DNA of 64,000 nt from Rhyzopertha dominica (GCA_025024175.1 QCXZ01000001.1:17298001-17362000); one strand, 5' to 3'; counted from the stretch's first letter, positions 1 through 13,689 are shown. The notes: a model not told the origin generated them from the letters alone. Numbers and translations: made by a program.

Positions 1-3000
1 CGTATTTTTGTGTTCTACTTATTTAGGCCACTATTATAAATCGTCGATTGCTTTGGATGCTAAATTTCCTTTTGCTGCTTCATTGGCCCTAACCTAATTT
101 TCAGTCATTATTGTTTTATGCAGACCCAAGTACTTAAATACTCGTAGAAAATAATCTTATTTCTCCGCTAATTGATTATGGTGCTTAGTGCTTACCTTAT
201 CAAGCTCCGTTTGTCGTTTACTTGCTAGTATAATATCGACAGACGTATGTTCTGTAAAGCAATAGTAAAAAAAAGGGCTATGAAAGTAATACTTTGGTTT
301 AGTACCTATAAGCTTGATAGATTCTAAAACAGTAATAACGAATAATAAATCCANAAAGCATTTGTAAGGAATTCAATATTGAGAAAGCCATAAGACGAGC
401 AAACGGATTGTAGGTAGTATTTTACAGTTTTGGAAGGAATTGTCTAAGCGACCGCATTGAGAAAAAGACAGTTTAGGCGATTTAAGCAGTCTCTGCGCTA
501 GACATCAGTGAAAGAGAATAAGAATACTTACCGAAAAGTTACGGAAAATATCACTGGAAAGTGAAAGGAGTGGGCGAAGAGTAAATCAAGTAAAGACAAA
601 AAATATGTGGATCGAAAGAAAAGGAAACACAAACTCAAACATAGCAGTAGAAAAATATCTAGGATGCAATATCAATAGACAAAAATTGAATAGGAACTAA
701 AATTGAATAAAAATTTTAAGCAGGATCTGGGTGTTTAACAAATATAAATGTATATGAAGAACAAATATTTGCAGCAGCCATTTTTGACCCAATACGACAG
801 TTCTCATAAAATGCGAATTGGCCGCGTATATCTCTATTTGAAAGAAATTATTATTTAAACCAAAGACTGACCGTATGCGATGATTTTTGTAAAAATGGAA
901 TGATAATAGGAGATGGGTTCGTGACATAAAATAATATTGAAACTACATTTGGTTAAGGTCTTCCATTCATCCTGCCGATTATTTTCAAACTGAGGCTCTT
1001 TAAAATGATTCTAATAGCATACCACCTATTTTTACAAAACAGCGCGTCACAAAAACTACTGAATATTTAGAACTAAATGAATGCTCATCTGAAAGATAAA
1101 AGTTTCGTCTAGACCGTAAAGTATTTTACAAACAAATACACTTAACCTCTTAGATTATTTTTGGCTTACACTTTTACGAATTTAAGTTATTTGCATTACT
1201 TAGTTTCCACAAACAAATAAGCAGCTTATTTGAAATTGCCAATCATCAGCTGTCGATTAAGACTATTTTCAAACATATCGTGCCAACAACTTATTATTGG
1301 TGGTGCTGTTTTGTAAAAAATATGTGGTTCTCTTTTTACCTCGGGTGCATCTTCTCTTTCTACAGCGACTATTATAGGTCAAATACGGCAGCAGTAAATA
1401 CCTTTTTAAAAGCCGCCTTTTTTGTTGGAGATGATTACAAATAAGATAATCTGCGTTTATATTTAGTGAAAATACTGTTGTGAGTAGTTTGTTATGAGTG
1501 ATTTAAAATCAGTTTCGTTAATTCTGACGACTGTATTGAAAAAAAAAATTCTGTTTTTCGCAAATTTCTCAAAAATTTTAAGTAAGTATGACCTATCGAC
1601 AAGCTTTTATCATATGAATGAGAATTTAATTTTACATATGACTGCGTAAAAATAATTATACTCTTCTATTAAAAAAAAACAAATTATCCGCGTTTGAATT
1701 CACTTAGATTGTGAACTTATATCAAGGGAATTACTAATGATAAATAATAACTAGATGATAATGAGAAAACGCAATAAAATGGCATTTTTTTCATCTAGCC
1801 AGCACTGCATCGGCGCCGGTGGGACATGTATATACTTATACTTTAAAGGATTAATACTTGAGGCTCAGGACTATAACATTTTTGTCACTTGACGTATTAA
1901 AATATTATTCTTTCATGCTCATTGCGAGTTATTTTTATAATACAAGCAAAACTAACATTATGAAGCAAATAGACATTTCTTCATTACGAATGAAAACTAG
2001 TGAGACAATCTGCACCGTGTTTAGCATTCGAGAACAATACATACCAGCTAACAAAAGAAATTGCATGTAGCTAACTGTATACAAACACTACGTCGTAATT
2101 TCCACACCTTGCTGCTTATATTTGTATCTCTATATACAAAGTTGGATTTCATTTAATATACCTCGCCTCCCGTGACTTCAATTTGTATTTCATTATTACC
2201 AAGCAACTTTCTATAAATGTAATTTCTGATAAACAACAAAAGGTGCGCAGCTAAAGTTCCCGTAAGACTTTGTGAGTACTATGAATAACATTTTGTTCAA
2301 AGAGCGACGAGCACAGTAGGCGTCGATAAGAACAAAGCTCATGAATAATGCAAAACAATACGAGACAAGGTATTCGCAGTTCTTGTGCGAAAAACTTGAA
2401 GACACTAAATATCAAAGCATTAAATTATCTTTCCCGGGAAAATGGGATTCCGTAAGCGAACAAAACCCATTATGGCTTGTAATTAATTCTTATCTCGCTC
2501 CAGAAGGCAGGCACAAAAGCCCTACAGTAGCGCTATACAAAGTTCTAGACACAAAATGACAAAACACTGAACAAAAACCAGTGTAATGTAATACAGCGTC
2601 TCTATTGGACGAGCCAATCGCTCGGTTGATTGTTCCATCCAATGGGAGAACAGGTGATAGCATCCGTAACAATGCCACGACGTTTCAATGTTTAATAGGA
2701 AATAAATGAATACCGAGTTAGCGCTTCGTGCGNTTGTTCGGGCTCTGTAATATCCTGCTTTTTTACGTTTCGTTTCAATATGGACTTAATTAAAAGATTT
2801 CCATTCAGCGATTACAGCTGGTGGAAGGGCTTTGTTGCAGTAAGTGTTGAATGCGGGGTACATTCTCCAGAGAGAATGCCTGCTCCCTGTTGATATGTAA
2901 CGCAGTATTTTTGCATCAAAATTTAATACATTGATTACAAATATTTGTATTATAAGACTAACAGTTATAATTAAGTCTTTAAAATAAAATTCATTTTGCG

Positions 3001-6000
3001 AGGATACAAAATAATCGTCGGTGATTTCTTCTAAAATGCTCTTGTCAACATTCGTTTACAGAAATTCATATTTATGTTGATAAGTAAACCACTAACATTG
3101 ACAACTTTTATATTACGACAATGAAAATATTGACCAAAAACAGAGGTAGGTAAACTAAATGTAATGAACTCATTGTTAAAATATTACTCATAATAACCGT
3201 GCTTACTCCACTGGACACTATACAGCTTTGCCTATCAAAATTGCTGGCCAAGAAAAATTTGATGTAATAAATTATTTTCGACATGGTTGAAACACTTAAT
3301 ACATCGGTCTTTATAAAACAAATAAAAAAGAGTGGACGAGCTCAATTTTAGAATTTCAAATGCAGCCATGGATTTAAACTTTCTCAAAATTCAAATATAT
3401 TTGGAAAAGAACATGTATGGTCCCCAAAACAAAACGAAATAGCTTATTTTTTTATGTTCGAATTGAATATAACAGTTTCGGTCCTAAAAGTGACCCCTGC
3501 TGACAAGTATTTATAACTAGCACAATTTACATGAACAGATTATCTTCCAATACATGCCGCGTAGCTCACTGTTTTAGAAAGTTCATTTTCAAAAAAAGTT
3601 TATTCTTAAAATTTATAAGCTATAAATTATACGCAAAATGGTAGAATTTGGTCAATTTTGTTTTGGAGAAATCAATTAAACCGTAATATTTTATTCATCA
3701 CAAAGATCCCTGCTAGTGAAAGACAATGCCCGCAACAACCATTTTGTCAGATACTTTAACCTTGTCCCAATCATTGTAATGGTTGTTCGTTGGCAAACGG
3801 TAAGTTTATTTCCATAAAATTCATAAACGTCAACATAGCTGTCATCATTTTCTAGCGGTAAAAAATAGAGTGTATCTTTAAATAAGATCCTGTATACTTG
3901 CGCAACAATATACTAATAAGCAAACTACATAAATATTAAATCTGAATCGCCGTCAAAGGTAAAAATGTAATGATCTAAAGAACTAGTACATGTGAAATAC
4001 CGTTTCAAATATTTATTTACTACTTTATACCTTCCATTTAGTCACCAGTAATAACATTCACTTATTTTCACGTTAAGTATTCAAATATATGCAGTGATTT
4101 ATTGTCCTGCTTATTTTAAATACTGTTGTCATTTTAGGGTTTTCTTTCTTGGCCCTATTTACTGAATTGTTCGGGATATTCAGCTGTTAATGTATAGCAA
4201 ACATACCAACTTCCTAGTGGCGCCCGTAGTCAAACACAGCTAGAGATTTTAGAGTGTTGAGTGATAAACAAAATTATTTGAAGGGCAAATATCAAGTCCA
4301 CCCGTCCTTTTATATGGGGTGCCTGCCCAATTAGGACCATAACGATAATTTCGTCATTACTACACACGGGAGCAGCAAGGTTGCGATTGAACTTGTTCCT
4401 AGGTTCGTAGCTATTCCCTAATTGATTTCTCGTCGGTGACCTCTGTGTGAACAAAATACACCATTTTAGGTATACAGGAAATCATATACCTTTTGAGCTC
4501 GTTTACAGGGGCTAAATATATGACATTTTTTTAATTTGTTTTAAACAAATAACATCAAACAACAAATTAAAGTACCTATAAATATACTTGCAGTGTGCGC
4601 AGCAAGTTATATTGTCTATGATGCAATCTCCGGCAACATAGATTTTTGCCTTCCGAATTGTCCTCTTGCAGCAGACCCTTTTGACTTATCTCATTCCATA
4701 ATGCTGCAGAAATATTTCAATAGCAGTTTTTAGATTAACAATACAAAATACTCCTAACACGTTCATGATTATTGGTTTTCCCAAGAATGTATTGCATTTG
4801 TCAAGCAATTCTTTTTTTTTTAGATAATATAATGATATATATAATGATATTATATATGATGATATAATTTGTGGTCTTACGTCCTGTTAACATATCAACC
4901 ACGTAAACTTAAAGTTTCATGTTTATCATTATCCTTTCTGTCATTCGCGCTTTTTTATGTATTCAAATGTTAAGAGTTTAAATGTAAATAATTACCAAAA
5001 TCATTTCGTTAACTATAACGTGTGTAATGTAAAACACTCTGGACTGGCGAAACGCCCCCTACTATATTATACATATATTCCATTACTGTCACTCACAAAT
5101 GTAATTACTTTATATTTTCTAGTGGCAGTGACACAAGACATTTACTATTAATAAAAGCACGCAGCAGTGATGTGCATATTAAGTTCTGGTCTGATTTATT
5201 AACAGCGTTGTAGAATATTAAGTACATAGCCTATAATGTATAATTATGTCGCCGCAAATGCAATGCTCAGAAGACTATTTTTAATAGTCGAAGAAAATAT
5301 CAATCCACAGCACTGAACAGTAGAGATTTTGTCGCTCATTCTTCAAAAAATTTACTTAAATCACTTCTAAATAATGTTTTTTTTTCTAAATGCCAAAAAA
5401 GTGTTATATTGTTATTGTTAGTTTATATTTAAGTGTATACAATTGCTATGGAGCTTCAAGTCGAACAAAAACCTGTTACTTCAGTATCACCTAAGTGTCC
5501 AGTTCAGGCAGTCTGTTGCTTTTTATACATATAAATAATCAATTATACCTTGCAAACCTAGGATTTATTTTGGAAACCCTTCATACAGTATTACAATCCT
5601 GGTTTTTAATCTGTTTAATGGTTCTTAATACAAAAATATATAATGCGCGCTTAGTCTCCCATTTCATGAAGATTTGGATAAAATGCGGCCAAGCTTATTG
5701 AAAATTGACTTTATAGCACAGGTTTTTCCGACGTCTAAGGTGGCGGCACAATCTTTACCAACTCAAAAANTTCGCCGTCATATTTTAAACGCATTAAGCT
5801 AGAAGGTTTGAANAAAATCCTCGTAAGATNGCTGAAAAATAATCTCTTTTTAAAAGTGATAGGACTATTTCAAAATNCAAGTTANGTTATGAGGGTTTCA
5901 ATCTGAAAACGCTTTATTGTCATTCTTGGAATCGTCATAAATTTAAAATGGATTGTCTTTGGAAAATTTACTAAGCGCCATGATGTAGATAATGAAAGTT

Positions 6001-6966
6001 TTTACATAATTTACAAAAAGTTAATTATTCACCAGGAAAAAGATAAAACATCTATGTATACAATACACTTAGCGTAAACATGCGTTAAGTACGTGACACA
6101 CCCAAATCTTTAAACCTAATGCATCTCCAATAAAACGTCATTACCTAAGCGAGTGAGAAAAGATTTTAAAAATTGGCCTTTTTAGTTAATGTCATAACTT
6201 GGCATTATTTATCAATATTGAAACAACAAGGTCTATTGGCAGAAGACCAAGTCGATACTCTACAAAGGTCCTCATGAAGAATACAATCCTTGAGTGTATT
6301 GACACAGCAATAAATCTTTAAATCATTACTATACAAAAGAAATCAGGGAGCACACGATAATAATAAGAGATTGGGTTCCAAGAATGAATTCCTGCAGTAT
6401 CCCTGATGATGTCACTGGGATATAACGATGTGGAAAACCTTTATACCACATGCCAAGCTTTATTCCAGCAAGGTATTATTTAAAGAAAAACAGGATATCT
6501 GATGTGATTATCATTTCATGATAATTCTATCAAAACCGTATAATTAACGTCTACCTAGCTATTTCTGTCCAATGCAAATGCTACAGACTCAATAGTAGTG
6601 GTCAGATTGATGTTTGTCTAACGCTGTGAATCGGCTACCAACAATCTGACGTGAAATGATCTAGATCATCTAGAATCAACTCAAAAACATTGCCAAAATT
6701 ACAAAGAATTAAAACGGCCCAATAATTTGTAACAAAGTTTCTATTTCCTTTTCTGATGGAAGATGTGAGATCCATGCCTTATAGAAAAATTGGACGAACA
6801 TGGAGATAAGTTAAGGATAACAGAGGGTCATGGCAAGCACGGAAGTCAAATCCCTATATAACCAAGACGGAAGAAATACTTCAGCTTTTCAGGAGCTTTA
6901 AGCATTTGTTAGTTGTACACTTGTGAGACAAAAGGGGATGAGACGGTAAAAGAAGAGTGAACAAAT
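1..6966. other. Upstream non-coding sequence, probably intron of the Sox gene
   Basis: I see no convincing coding exon here. Short open stretches exist but match no family I recognise and lack codon structure. The Sox exon at 13434 opens in the middle of the HMG box behind a splice acceptor, and no donor exon carrying the N-terminal HMG half is visible to its left. This stretch is therefore most simply intron of the same gene, or sequence further upstream if an unrecognised exon is hidden here. It is AT-rich, with an AT-only low-complexity patch at about 4828-4872 and isolated ambiguous bases (for example 353, 2732 and several between 5770 and 5885). Confidence 0.5.
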
Positions 6967-7164
6967 CTACAAAAGTATCGATGAAACACTGTAGCTCATC
7001 AGAGGATTTGCAGTCATACTCCTGAATGTTAGGGCGAGATTATTCCCCTCTTTACTATTCAGAAATGACCAGACACTACTGGTATTAGATTTTAATTGAC
7101 GCTCAATACCAACCATATATTTCTTGTAGGCGGTACTAATACAAAGTATGCAATTACTTCGCAA
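6967..7164 (-). mobile_element. Non-LTR retrotransposon fragment (linker upstream of reverse transcriptase)
   Basis: A 65-residue reading frame on the minus strand resembles the segment between the endonuclease and reverse transcriptase of Jockey/CR1-type LINEs. It has a YKKYMVGIERQLKSN stretch, then SSVWSFLNSKEGNN, matching the usual pattern in which a basic helix is followed by (F/V)WSFxxSK(K/R). The frame decays on both sides. Reading on toward lower coordinates gives a weak match to the following LFxxFF segment, but I could not find a reverse transcriptase core. It is a dead fragment. The clade call is tentative because this region is poorly conserved. Confidence 0.5.
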
Positions 7165-7384
7165 ACATATTCAACAGGGGCATTTTGATCACTCGTTTTG
7201 TAATACACATGATAGTAACAAGATTTATTTCTTATCATATTTATGATGTTCTTGTTAAACCAACGAGTAAAGTTTTGATGTTATAGCTGTGGTGACCGGC
7301 ACACTGCTGACAAACACAGAGTGCAGAGTGCCATAAAGATAGATACATTATTAACATCACGTTAAGACGCAAAAACCCTGTATA

Positions 7385-8324
7385 CAGGGTCCGCGACCTA
7401 AAACTCCCCAGGCTCGTATTTTCTTTATTTTTGTAGGTACANCCTTAAGTTATATGTCAAATTGTAGGCCTTTTTTAAACTCTTAAGATAGCTTAGTGGG
7501 TGTCCAAAAAATTATTTGCAGATTATCATATTTTGTATTCAAAGTTAATTTTTGTGAATATTTTTTAACCTTACCCCGTATAATAAATATTGCTTCATAG
7601 ATGACTGCCGACTTTTGTCTTCTTCAATTTGTGTCATTACCATGTATGCGTAATTTTTTACTCCTTAGTGAAAAACAAGAAAAACTAGTTCTGTAAATAG
7701 GGTTACTCAGAATTTTTTAAGTGTTAGTTTAGTAGCTTATTATAGTGCAAATTATGCCTACATACCCATCGCTGTACACAAAACCCCAAAATTTTAAGTA
7801 ACTTTTAAATAAATTAAGTACAAAGTTCGTTCTAAAGAGAGAGAGAGAGAGAGAGAGAGGCTAGAAAACGAAACCCTGCGACGAGCCTAGTAAGCGATGT
7901 AGAAAACCAAACTAGCCTCATCGCAGGGTTTCGTTTTCTAGCCTCTCTCTCTTTAGAACGAACTTTATACTTAATTTATTTAAGTTACTCAAAATTTTTG
8001 GGTTTAGTGTGCAGAAATGGGTACCATAATAAGCTACTACACTAACACTTAAAAAATTGTAAGCAGCCCTATAACAGAACATGGCGGCGACTAGTTTTTC
8101 TTGTTTTTCACTAAAAAGGAGTAAAAATTACGCATAGATAGTAGTGACACAAATTGAAGAAGACAAAAGTCGGCAACCAAATATGAAGCAATATTTATTA
8201 TACGGGGTAAGGTTTAAAAAGTATTTACAAAAAATAACTTTATTTGGGAAATTTCCCAATCTGGAAAAAAAATTTAGGACACTCAGAAAATTCGAGCCTG
8301 GGGAGCTTTAGGTGGCGGACCCTG
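7385..8324. mobile_element. Large palindromic foldback element, TA-flanked (940 bp)
   Basis: The left arm (7385 to about 7887) is repeated in inverted orientation by the right arm (about 7914 to 8324), leaving a loop of only about 26 bp. The outer ends are CAGGGTCCGC and its complement GCGGACCCTG, give or take a mismatch, and each end is flanked by TA (7383-7384 and 8325-8326). That fits the target duplication of Tc1/mariner-type elements. The left arm is longer by indels, including an expanded (GA)n tract at about 7838-7859 that is only a short (CT)n in the right arm. There is no open reading frame, so this is a non-autonomous MITE or foldback element lying in probable intron DNA. Confidence 0.85.
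7838..7859. repeat. (GA)n microsatellite
   Basis: This is an uninterrupted GA dinucleotide run inside the left arm of the foldback element. The matching place in the right arm (about 7942-7952) has a much shorter CT run, so the tract expanded in one arm after the palindrome formed. Confidence 0.9.
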
Positions 8325-8326
8325 TA

Positions 8327-11300
8327 CATGTTATTCTTTCTTTTTCCGGGGTGTACACTTACTGTATCTGCACATGTAACTTGAGTCGATTGACTTAGTT
8401 AGGAGTATCCAAAGAAATATCACATATATGACATAGGTAGAAAAACCTTATCAGTTAAAATTCATGCCTACGCTATCCTGTCTGCATCAAAGTTATCTTG
8501 TCTATTATCTAGGCGACCAAATCTTATGGCATGTGCGAGAAAATTTTGTGACAACAACGGCAGGGAGTCTGCGCAGTAACTCGCAAGTGTGATCGACTGA
8601 ATGGCGATTGGCAGGTCCTGTTGTTTATTGTGACGTTGCCATGACGTCCCCGTATAATCTTTACTGCGCATGCGCGAGTATCATTTATCACAAAATCTTA
8701 TCACTGCGCATTGGTTTAAACCTATGTATTCTGTGGTCTGTGCCAAGGCCAATCACAATCGGAACTGTTTCGCCTTTGTTATAGCTCATTAGTCGGAGGT
8801 TAACAGGTAACAGTTTCTGGTGCGGCGTGTAGATGGCTACAGCGTTTTACATTTTTCTAACAGATGGCACTTCCACATAAATGTTCACTTCAACAGCTGT
8901 TTGATTATAGACTGCGATAATGCCCATAGTTTTTATATCAACGATGAAAAATGCAATTAACTTTATAAAATGAACCAAATTTCTTTCATTTTTTCTAATT
9001 TGCAGATTATATAGTGAAAATATAGTGAAAATGAAATAAAAAATTGTCATATAATACACATGTATGGGGGCCTTTAATGAGCATTTTTATAACGCACTGC
9101 TTTTTAAATGTACTGCTGTTTTCCTTCTATATTCTATTGCATTACTGTTACCGATAATGGTTGAGTTTCGAAATAGTGGTATTGAAGTAAACCACCACAT
9201 TATAACCAACTGCACAAGCGTAGCGCCTTAATCCCCCATCTCCGCTCACCCTCTACTGTAGTACAAAGTACAGTAATGCAATCGGAGACGATCTCTTTGA
9301 AAATGATGTAACTTGAAGTATCTATTCCGAGAACAATGCGGAGCAACAATGGTCGCTAAAGAGACATCGGCGCGGCCATTGTCTCCCTGGCTGTCTTCTA
9401 AACAGAATAAAAGACGTTCGAGGACTGCAAACCGGCGAGGAAATACGCCGTTTGCTGTGCTAGGCAAAGGGCTCTCTGCTTTAACAACTTAAACGTGCTT
9501 CGCCGTGTGACTATTGTGAAGGTAACAATGAGTGGCTATTCCAGGCCTCCTGGTCAACATGCTGATTTGTCGGGCTTACGCCTGGCATTGTTATTTGGGC
9601 CAGGTGGTTCGGATCTGTTTCGGGAGTTCTAGGAAAATTTCGGATAAAGGTTGACGCACAATAAAATTTTGACCAAGGCAGTAAAACGGATCCTAGGCTA
9701 ATTTCAGCTTACTATTATAAGCTCTATCCAAAATTCGTAGGTTACAAATTGAATCCTTCGATTTATTCAAATAGTTGTTTACTGTGGGGAAATAGATACC
9801 TTCTTCATTAAACTCGTAGAAGTAAAATCTAAAACTTCTGTAAATAAGTGCTTTCTTGCAAATACGCGGCACAGTTTTAGATATTTAAGCTGAATGCTTG
9901 TTTCAAGCTAACGCTGATTTTGAACGAGCACCAAAACTGTACTGAAGTAAGAAGTGCATATTTTGTCTATGTCCTTCATTTTTGCTGGGGCTGTAAAATT
10001 TTGTTAATTAATTCAAGCTGGTCTTACATAAAAAAATATGTAAGCACTTTGTTCACAAGCGGGTATTCATTCCCATCAATGTGCATCTATTTTTGCACCT
10101 ACGAAATGTGTAAATTAGCAATTTGAGAAACTAAAATTATTTTTAAGCATCTCTAGGAATAACGTCTATTTAAATAACCTTCAGATATAATTAATAAATT
10201 TAAAAGCTAATGCTTTTCCACCACGAAGACATCGTTCATACAAACTTTTTAAAAGCTTGCTGCATACTGAACACATTTTAAAGCAGTAAGTTGTCGTTGT
10301 TATATATACCACAATGCAACTTTTGTAATATAGGACTAAACATTGTTTTCCAAAGCTAGCCCCTTAATCACTTCTCCTCTCTTGTAAAGTGGTTCATTAA
10401 AAATGCATTTTTTTTTGTTTAAAAATGCATATTTTATTTGCTGCTTTTACTGTTTTCCTTCTATGCGGCTATGACCTATCAAATTTCAAGAAGGCATACT
10501 TGGTGTTCTGCCTTTATCATTTTGAACTGAGCTGAGTACAAAGGGACTTCTTTAGTGTGTGTTATTTTTCTCATCTCTTAATCAGTATAAATTTCTAGCA
10601 TTTTAATTTTATAAAATATACAGGGATAAGTTGCCCCATTCTCGAATCTGAAACGATAATACTTTGAATATGCTTCTTCCCAGTTTGCATGCGTAAACTT
10701 TAGGATGTTTTTTGGTCCCAAAAATTATGTTATTCCAAATATACCTCGTGAGTGAACTAAGATAACCTGTTATACTTTCGATGCGTCCTTTATATTTCAT
10801 ATTGGGTTTGCACCACTAGTAATATGCTTAGTGTATTTATTATCATCACTAGGATACATGTTTTCCACTAACCCTTTTTCTTTATTTGCACGTAGTTCTG
10901 GTCTACCAAACTAAGCTTCTGCATTGTATTTAATTTTAATTGCCCAATGGGATCCTGCAACATTGCTGTCCACTGGCCTCTTGACAATCTCGAACGCTTG
11001 GTACTGCTTCATGTTTTTCAGTTTCCTCTCCTGCTGTCTTCATAATCTTACTTGTCATCTCTCTACAAAACGTCTTCTGCTTTTTAGTCTACCGGTAATA
11101 CTGTGGTCTGATGGCTGATTTTGTTCTTGAAACAAACACCATCTACTATCTTCATTCTTGCCTTCCTTCGATATTCTCTTTTCGTGGTTGGGATGGTGTT
11201 CGGTCTTCTCTTTGGTCAAAATCTCCACAATCCTGCTAATTAGTGGTGGTGTATATTGTTTGATATAACAATCTTCTTGCTAGGCTAAATGCAATATCTT

Positions 11301-13433
11301 TTACCACATTTTAGTATATTAGGAATACACATGCCCATGCTCTGTTGTCTAGTTTGGCTGCTTTCATGCTTGCTGCTCATGCTCCATTTTCACATATTTT
11401 TCTTTTATTATCTTGATGTGACATGACATGTCTACGCAGCGCTTTGGGAATTGGGGATCATTTTGTGAAATTCGGTAATGCGTTATCTAGCGGTGGTTTT
11501 ACGAACTACGGTGTAGGTTGTTACGGTCGGTAAGTACAAAGACCTACACTACCGATTGCCCATTCAGCGTTTAAGCCAATTGGAAAAGCATATCGAAAGC
11601 AGAAACAAGTGAAATAAAATTATTTTGAATTATTAATCCCTGTTATATTAGTTTAGCTCAAAATTAACTACCTCGTCTACCACGTATTTAAGATAAACGT
11701 ACCCACGTCAAACTTAAGGGTCTATCAAAGATACCGCCACCAGAACCTTTTTGTAATTTTTCTGTAATTTGTCCAAGCTCAAATTTTTCTAACTGCAGTC
11801 TATATATGAAATACGTACTTGGAGCGTTTTTAATTTTTGATACAGCATGCTATAGGCAAAACTTCTGTCCAGAATCCTTCAGATATCCAGATTATAGTAA
11901 CATACAGCCCATCAGCTCTGCCTCGGAACATTTAATCTATGCAATATTTAGTTAGTTAGAAATAACTTCATGTCTAAATTAATAAATATATGCTCTGGTT
12001 AAGATGAACATCCACGAGTAGTTTTTTCTCCAATGTTAGGTTTATCATAGTTTATAAATAATTCCCTCGTCTTACTGATTTTGGCGAGATTGTTCAAACA
12101 ACACCTAAATTCATGACATCTAATCCTTCTTTTCATCTTGCCTTGAACGCAGGCAGACATCACTGCACTGTACTGCATCACTGAAGCGCTGGTGCCTTTA
12201 TTATGGCGTCATATTAACGGAGCTCTCACGCCGACAGTTATTTGTGTTCTTTTGAGATAGGTTTTAAACTTAGATTCGTTTGTATACAACTACATAATTT
12301 CTTATATTGAGCAAAAACCTTGGAAAGTGCCTTAGGATATTTCTTAGTTTATTGCTTGATAAGCATTATGTGATTTCATTTTCCAGCGTTGTTAAAGGTG
12401 TACACAGAAGTTATCTTTCCTTGAACTCTTTCAGTTTTTCTTTGATTAAGTAATTTAATAATTATTAGCACTTTGGCTGCTATAACCTGCCTATGCCATG
12501 TGTACTTGTGGCTCGCTTTTCCTTCCTTCACTACATTTATTGGTGTCCAAGAAAATTAATGTTTCCTCAAGACCATCAACGTTTATACTTCATATTCCAC
12601 CATCTTGTTTGGCTTTGTTTTTTTATTCAACTTGTGCATACTATGTTACAATGACGTATAATACTGCTAATTTTTAGTTCGATGACGGTTTTTTCTTTGA
12701 TGTTGCCTTAACGACTGCTATACAATATCATCAAAAATGTATATCCTGCAATTTTCATTTTAGGAAACTTCAAACAAGATGATAAAATAAATCTGCTGCC
12801 ATACAGGTACAGCCTAACTTAATGTATTAAACTTAAAAATATTTAAAGCAGTTCTTTTACAATGTATTGTCACATTTGTCGGAACATGGCATTATAATCA
12901 TTTGGAGCTTATTTAATTTCATCCGGTTTCTCCCTAAAAAGTGTGTCATGTCTGATCTTTCTTTTGATATGCTCCCTTTTAAAATTATTAACGTTTGCTT
13001 CTAACCTTTTATTTAGAGAGAGACTTGTCATATAAACTACAACGCAGTTAAATATAAAGTATCGTACCTGTCAGATAAGAAATTTTTAGCGTTGCTTACT
13101 ATAAAGTGTTTTAACATACGCTCAGGAATTCCACATACTTCTAATGCATACTCATATACACGTAGTTTGCCACGCACTTACTGCACTTACAAATATAGAT
13201 AAGTAAAAAAAAAGTTTTGGCCAAATCAGCAGTTACGACATTTGGGCTTAACAATAATTGATGCATTCATGATGGGACATTTTCGAAATTTGCCATTAAT
13301 ACGTATTTGCAGCAAGCAATAAACACATATCTTTTTATCACCATAATTCTGGCATTATCAGAAATAAAACTAATGGATGTTTTTGCAACCCTTACATAGG
13401 TAATCATATATCAGTCACGACTTTTCTTTGCAG
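8327..13433. other. Non-coding sequence upstream of the HMG exon, probably intron
   Basis: No exon is recognised. The stretch at about 9220-9610 stands out as less AT-rich and non-repetitive and holds the Sox-site cluster listed separately. The block at about 10850-11250 has a pyrimidine-rich, coding-like texture that could be a decayed transposon read on the minus strand, but I cannot name it. Just before the exon, 13421-13433 is a good 3' splice site: a CTTTTCTTTG pyrimidine tract followed by CAG. Confidence 0.5.
9331..9592. promoter_or_regulatory. Cluster of Sox core sites, candidate enhancer
   Basis: About 260 bp contain several matches to the Sox HMG-box site (A/T)(A/T)CAA(A/T)G or its complement. 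They are ACAATG at 9333-9338, ACAATGG at 9346-9352, CCATTGT at 9376-9382, CTATTGT at 9511-9517, AACAATG at 9524-9530 and CATTGTT at 9586-9592. The surrounding sequence is complex and less AT-rich than its neighbourhood, unlike the repeats around it. It lies about 3.8 kb before the HMG exon of a Sox gene, so auto- or cross-regulation by SoxB proteins is plausible. This is inferred from motifs alone; such short sites also occur by chance in AT-rich DNA. Confidence 0.35.
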
Positions 13434-13628
13434 GTGCTGAATGGAAACTGCTTACGGAAGATGAAAAGAGGCCTTTCATAGACGAAGCCAAAAGGTTAAG
13501 GGCTATGCACATGAAAGAACATCCCGACTACAAATACAGGCCTCGACGTAAGCCGAAAACGCTGCGAAAGGAGGGCTATCCATACTCAATACCGTATCCC
13601 TCGGTGCCGATGGACGCCCTAAGAGCAG
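13434..13628 (+). CDS. Sox21b: Sox21b-like exon: C-terminal half of the HMG box and linker
   Basis: This internal exon encodes the second half of a SOX HMG box: [20 protein letters not shown], then [19 protein letters not shown]. The basic tail RPRRKPKT, a nuclear-localisation and DNA-contact segment, follows. The protein would bind AACAAT-type sites in the minor groove and bend DNA. The next residues, [20 protein letters not shown], match the SoxB2 (Sox14/21) type of linker, not SoxN. The acceptor is CAG before 13434 and the donor is GTGAGC at 13629. The exon starts with the last two bases of a Gly codon and ends with the first base of another Gly codon (phase 1 at both ends). About 37 N-terminal HMG residues must come from an upstream exon outside the window. 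Group B assignment is firm. Sox21b rather than Sox21a is likely; the usually intronless Dichaete and SoxN are unlikely. Confidence 0.93.
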
Positions 13629-13689
13629 GTGAGCGACTTTTTCGCATTTCCGCATTTATTTGTCTCCTCGCAGACTAAATCCGCAATTT

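Noticed and set aside
4828..4872. Palindromic ATAATGATATATAT patch, possible origin-like or hairpin element
   Set aside because: It is simple AT-repeat sequence with no further structure.
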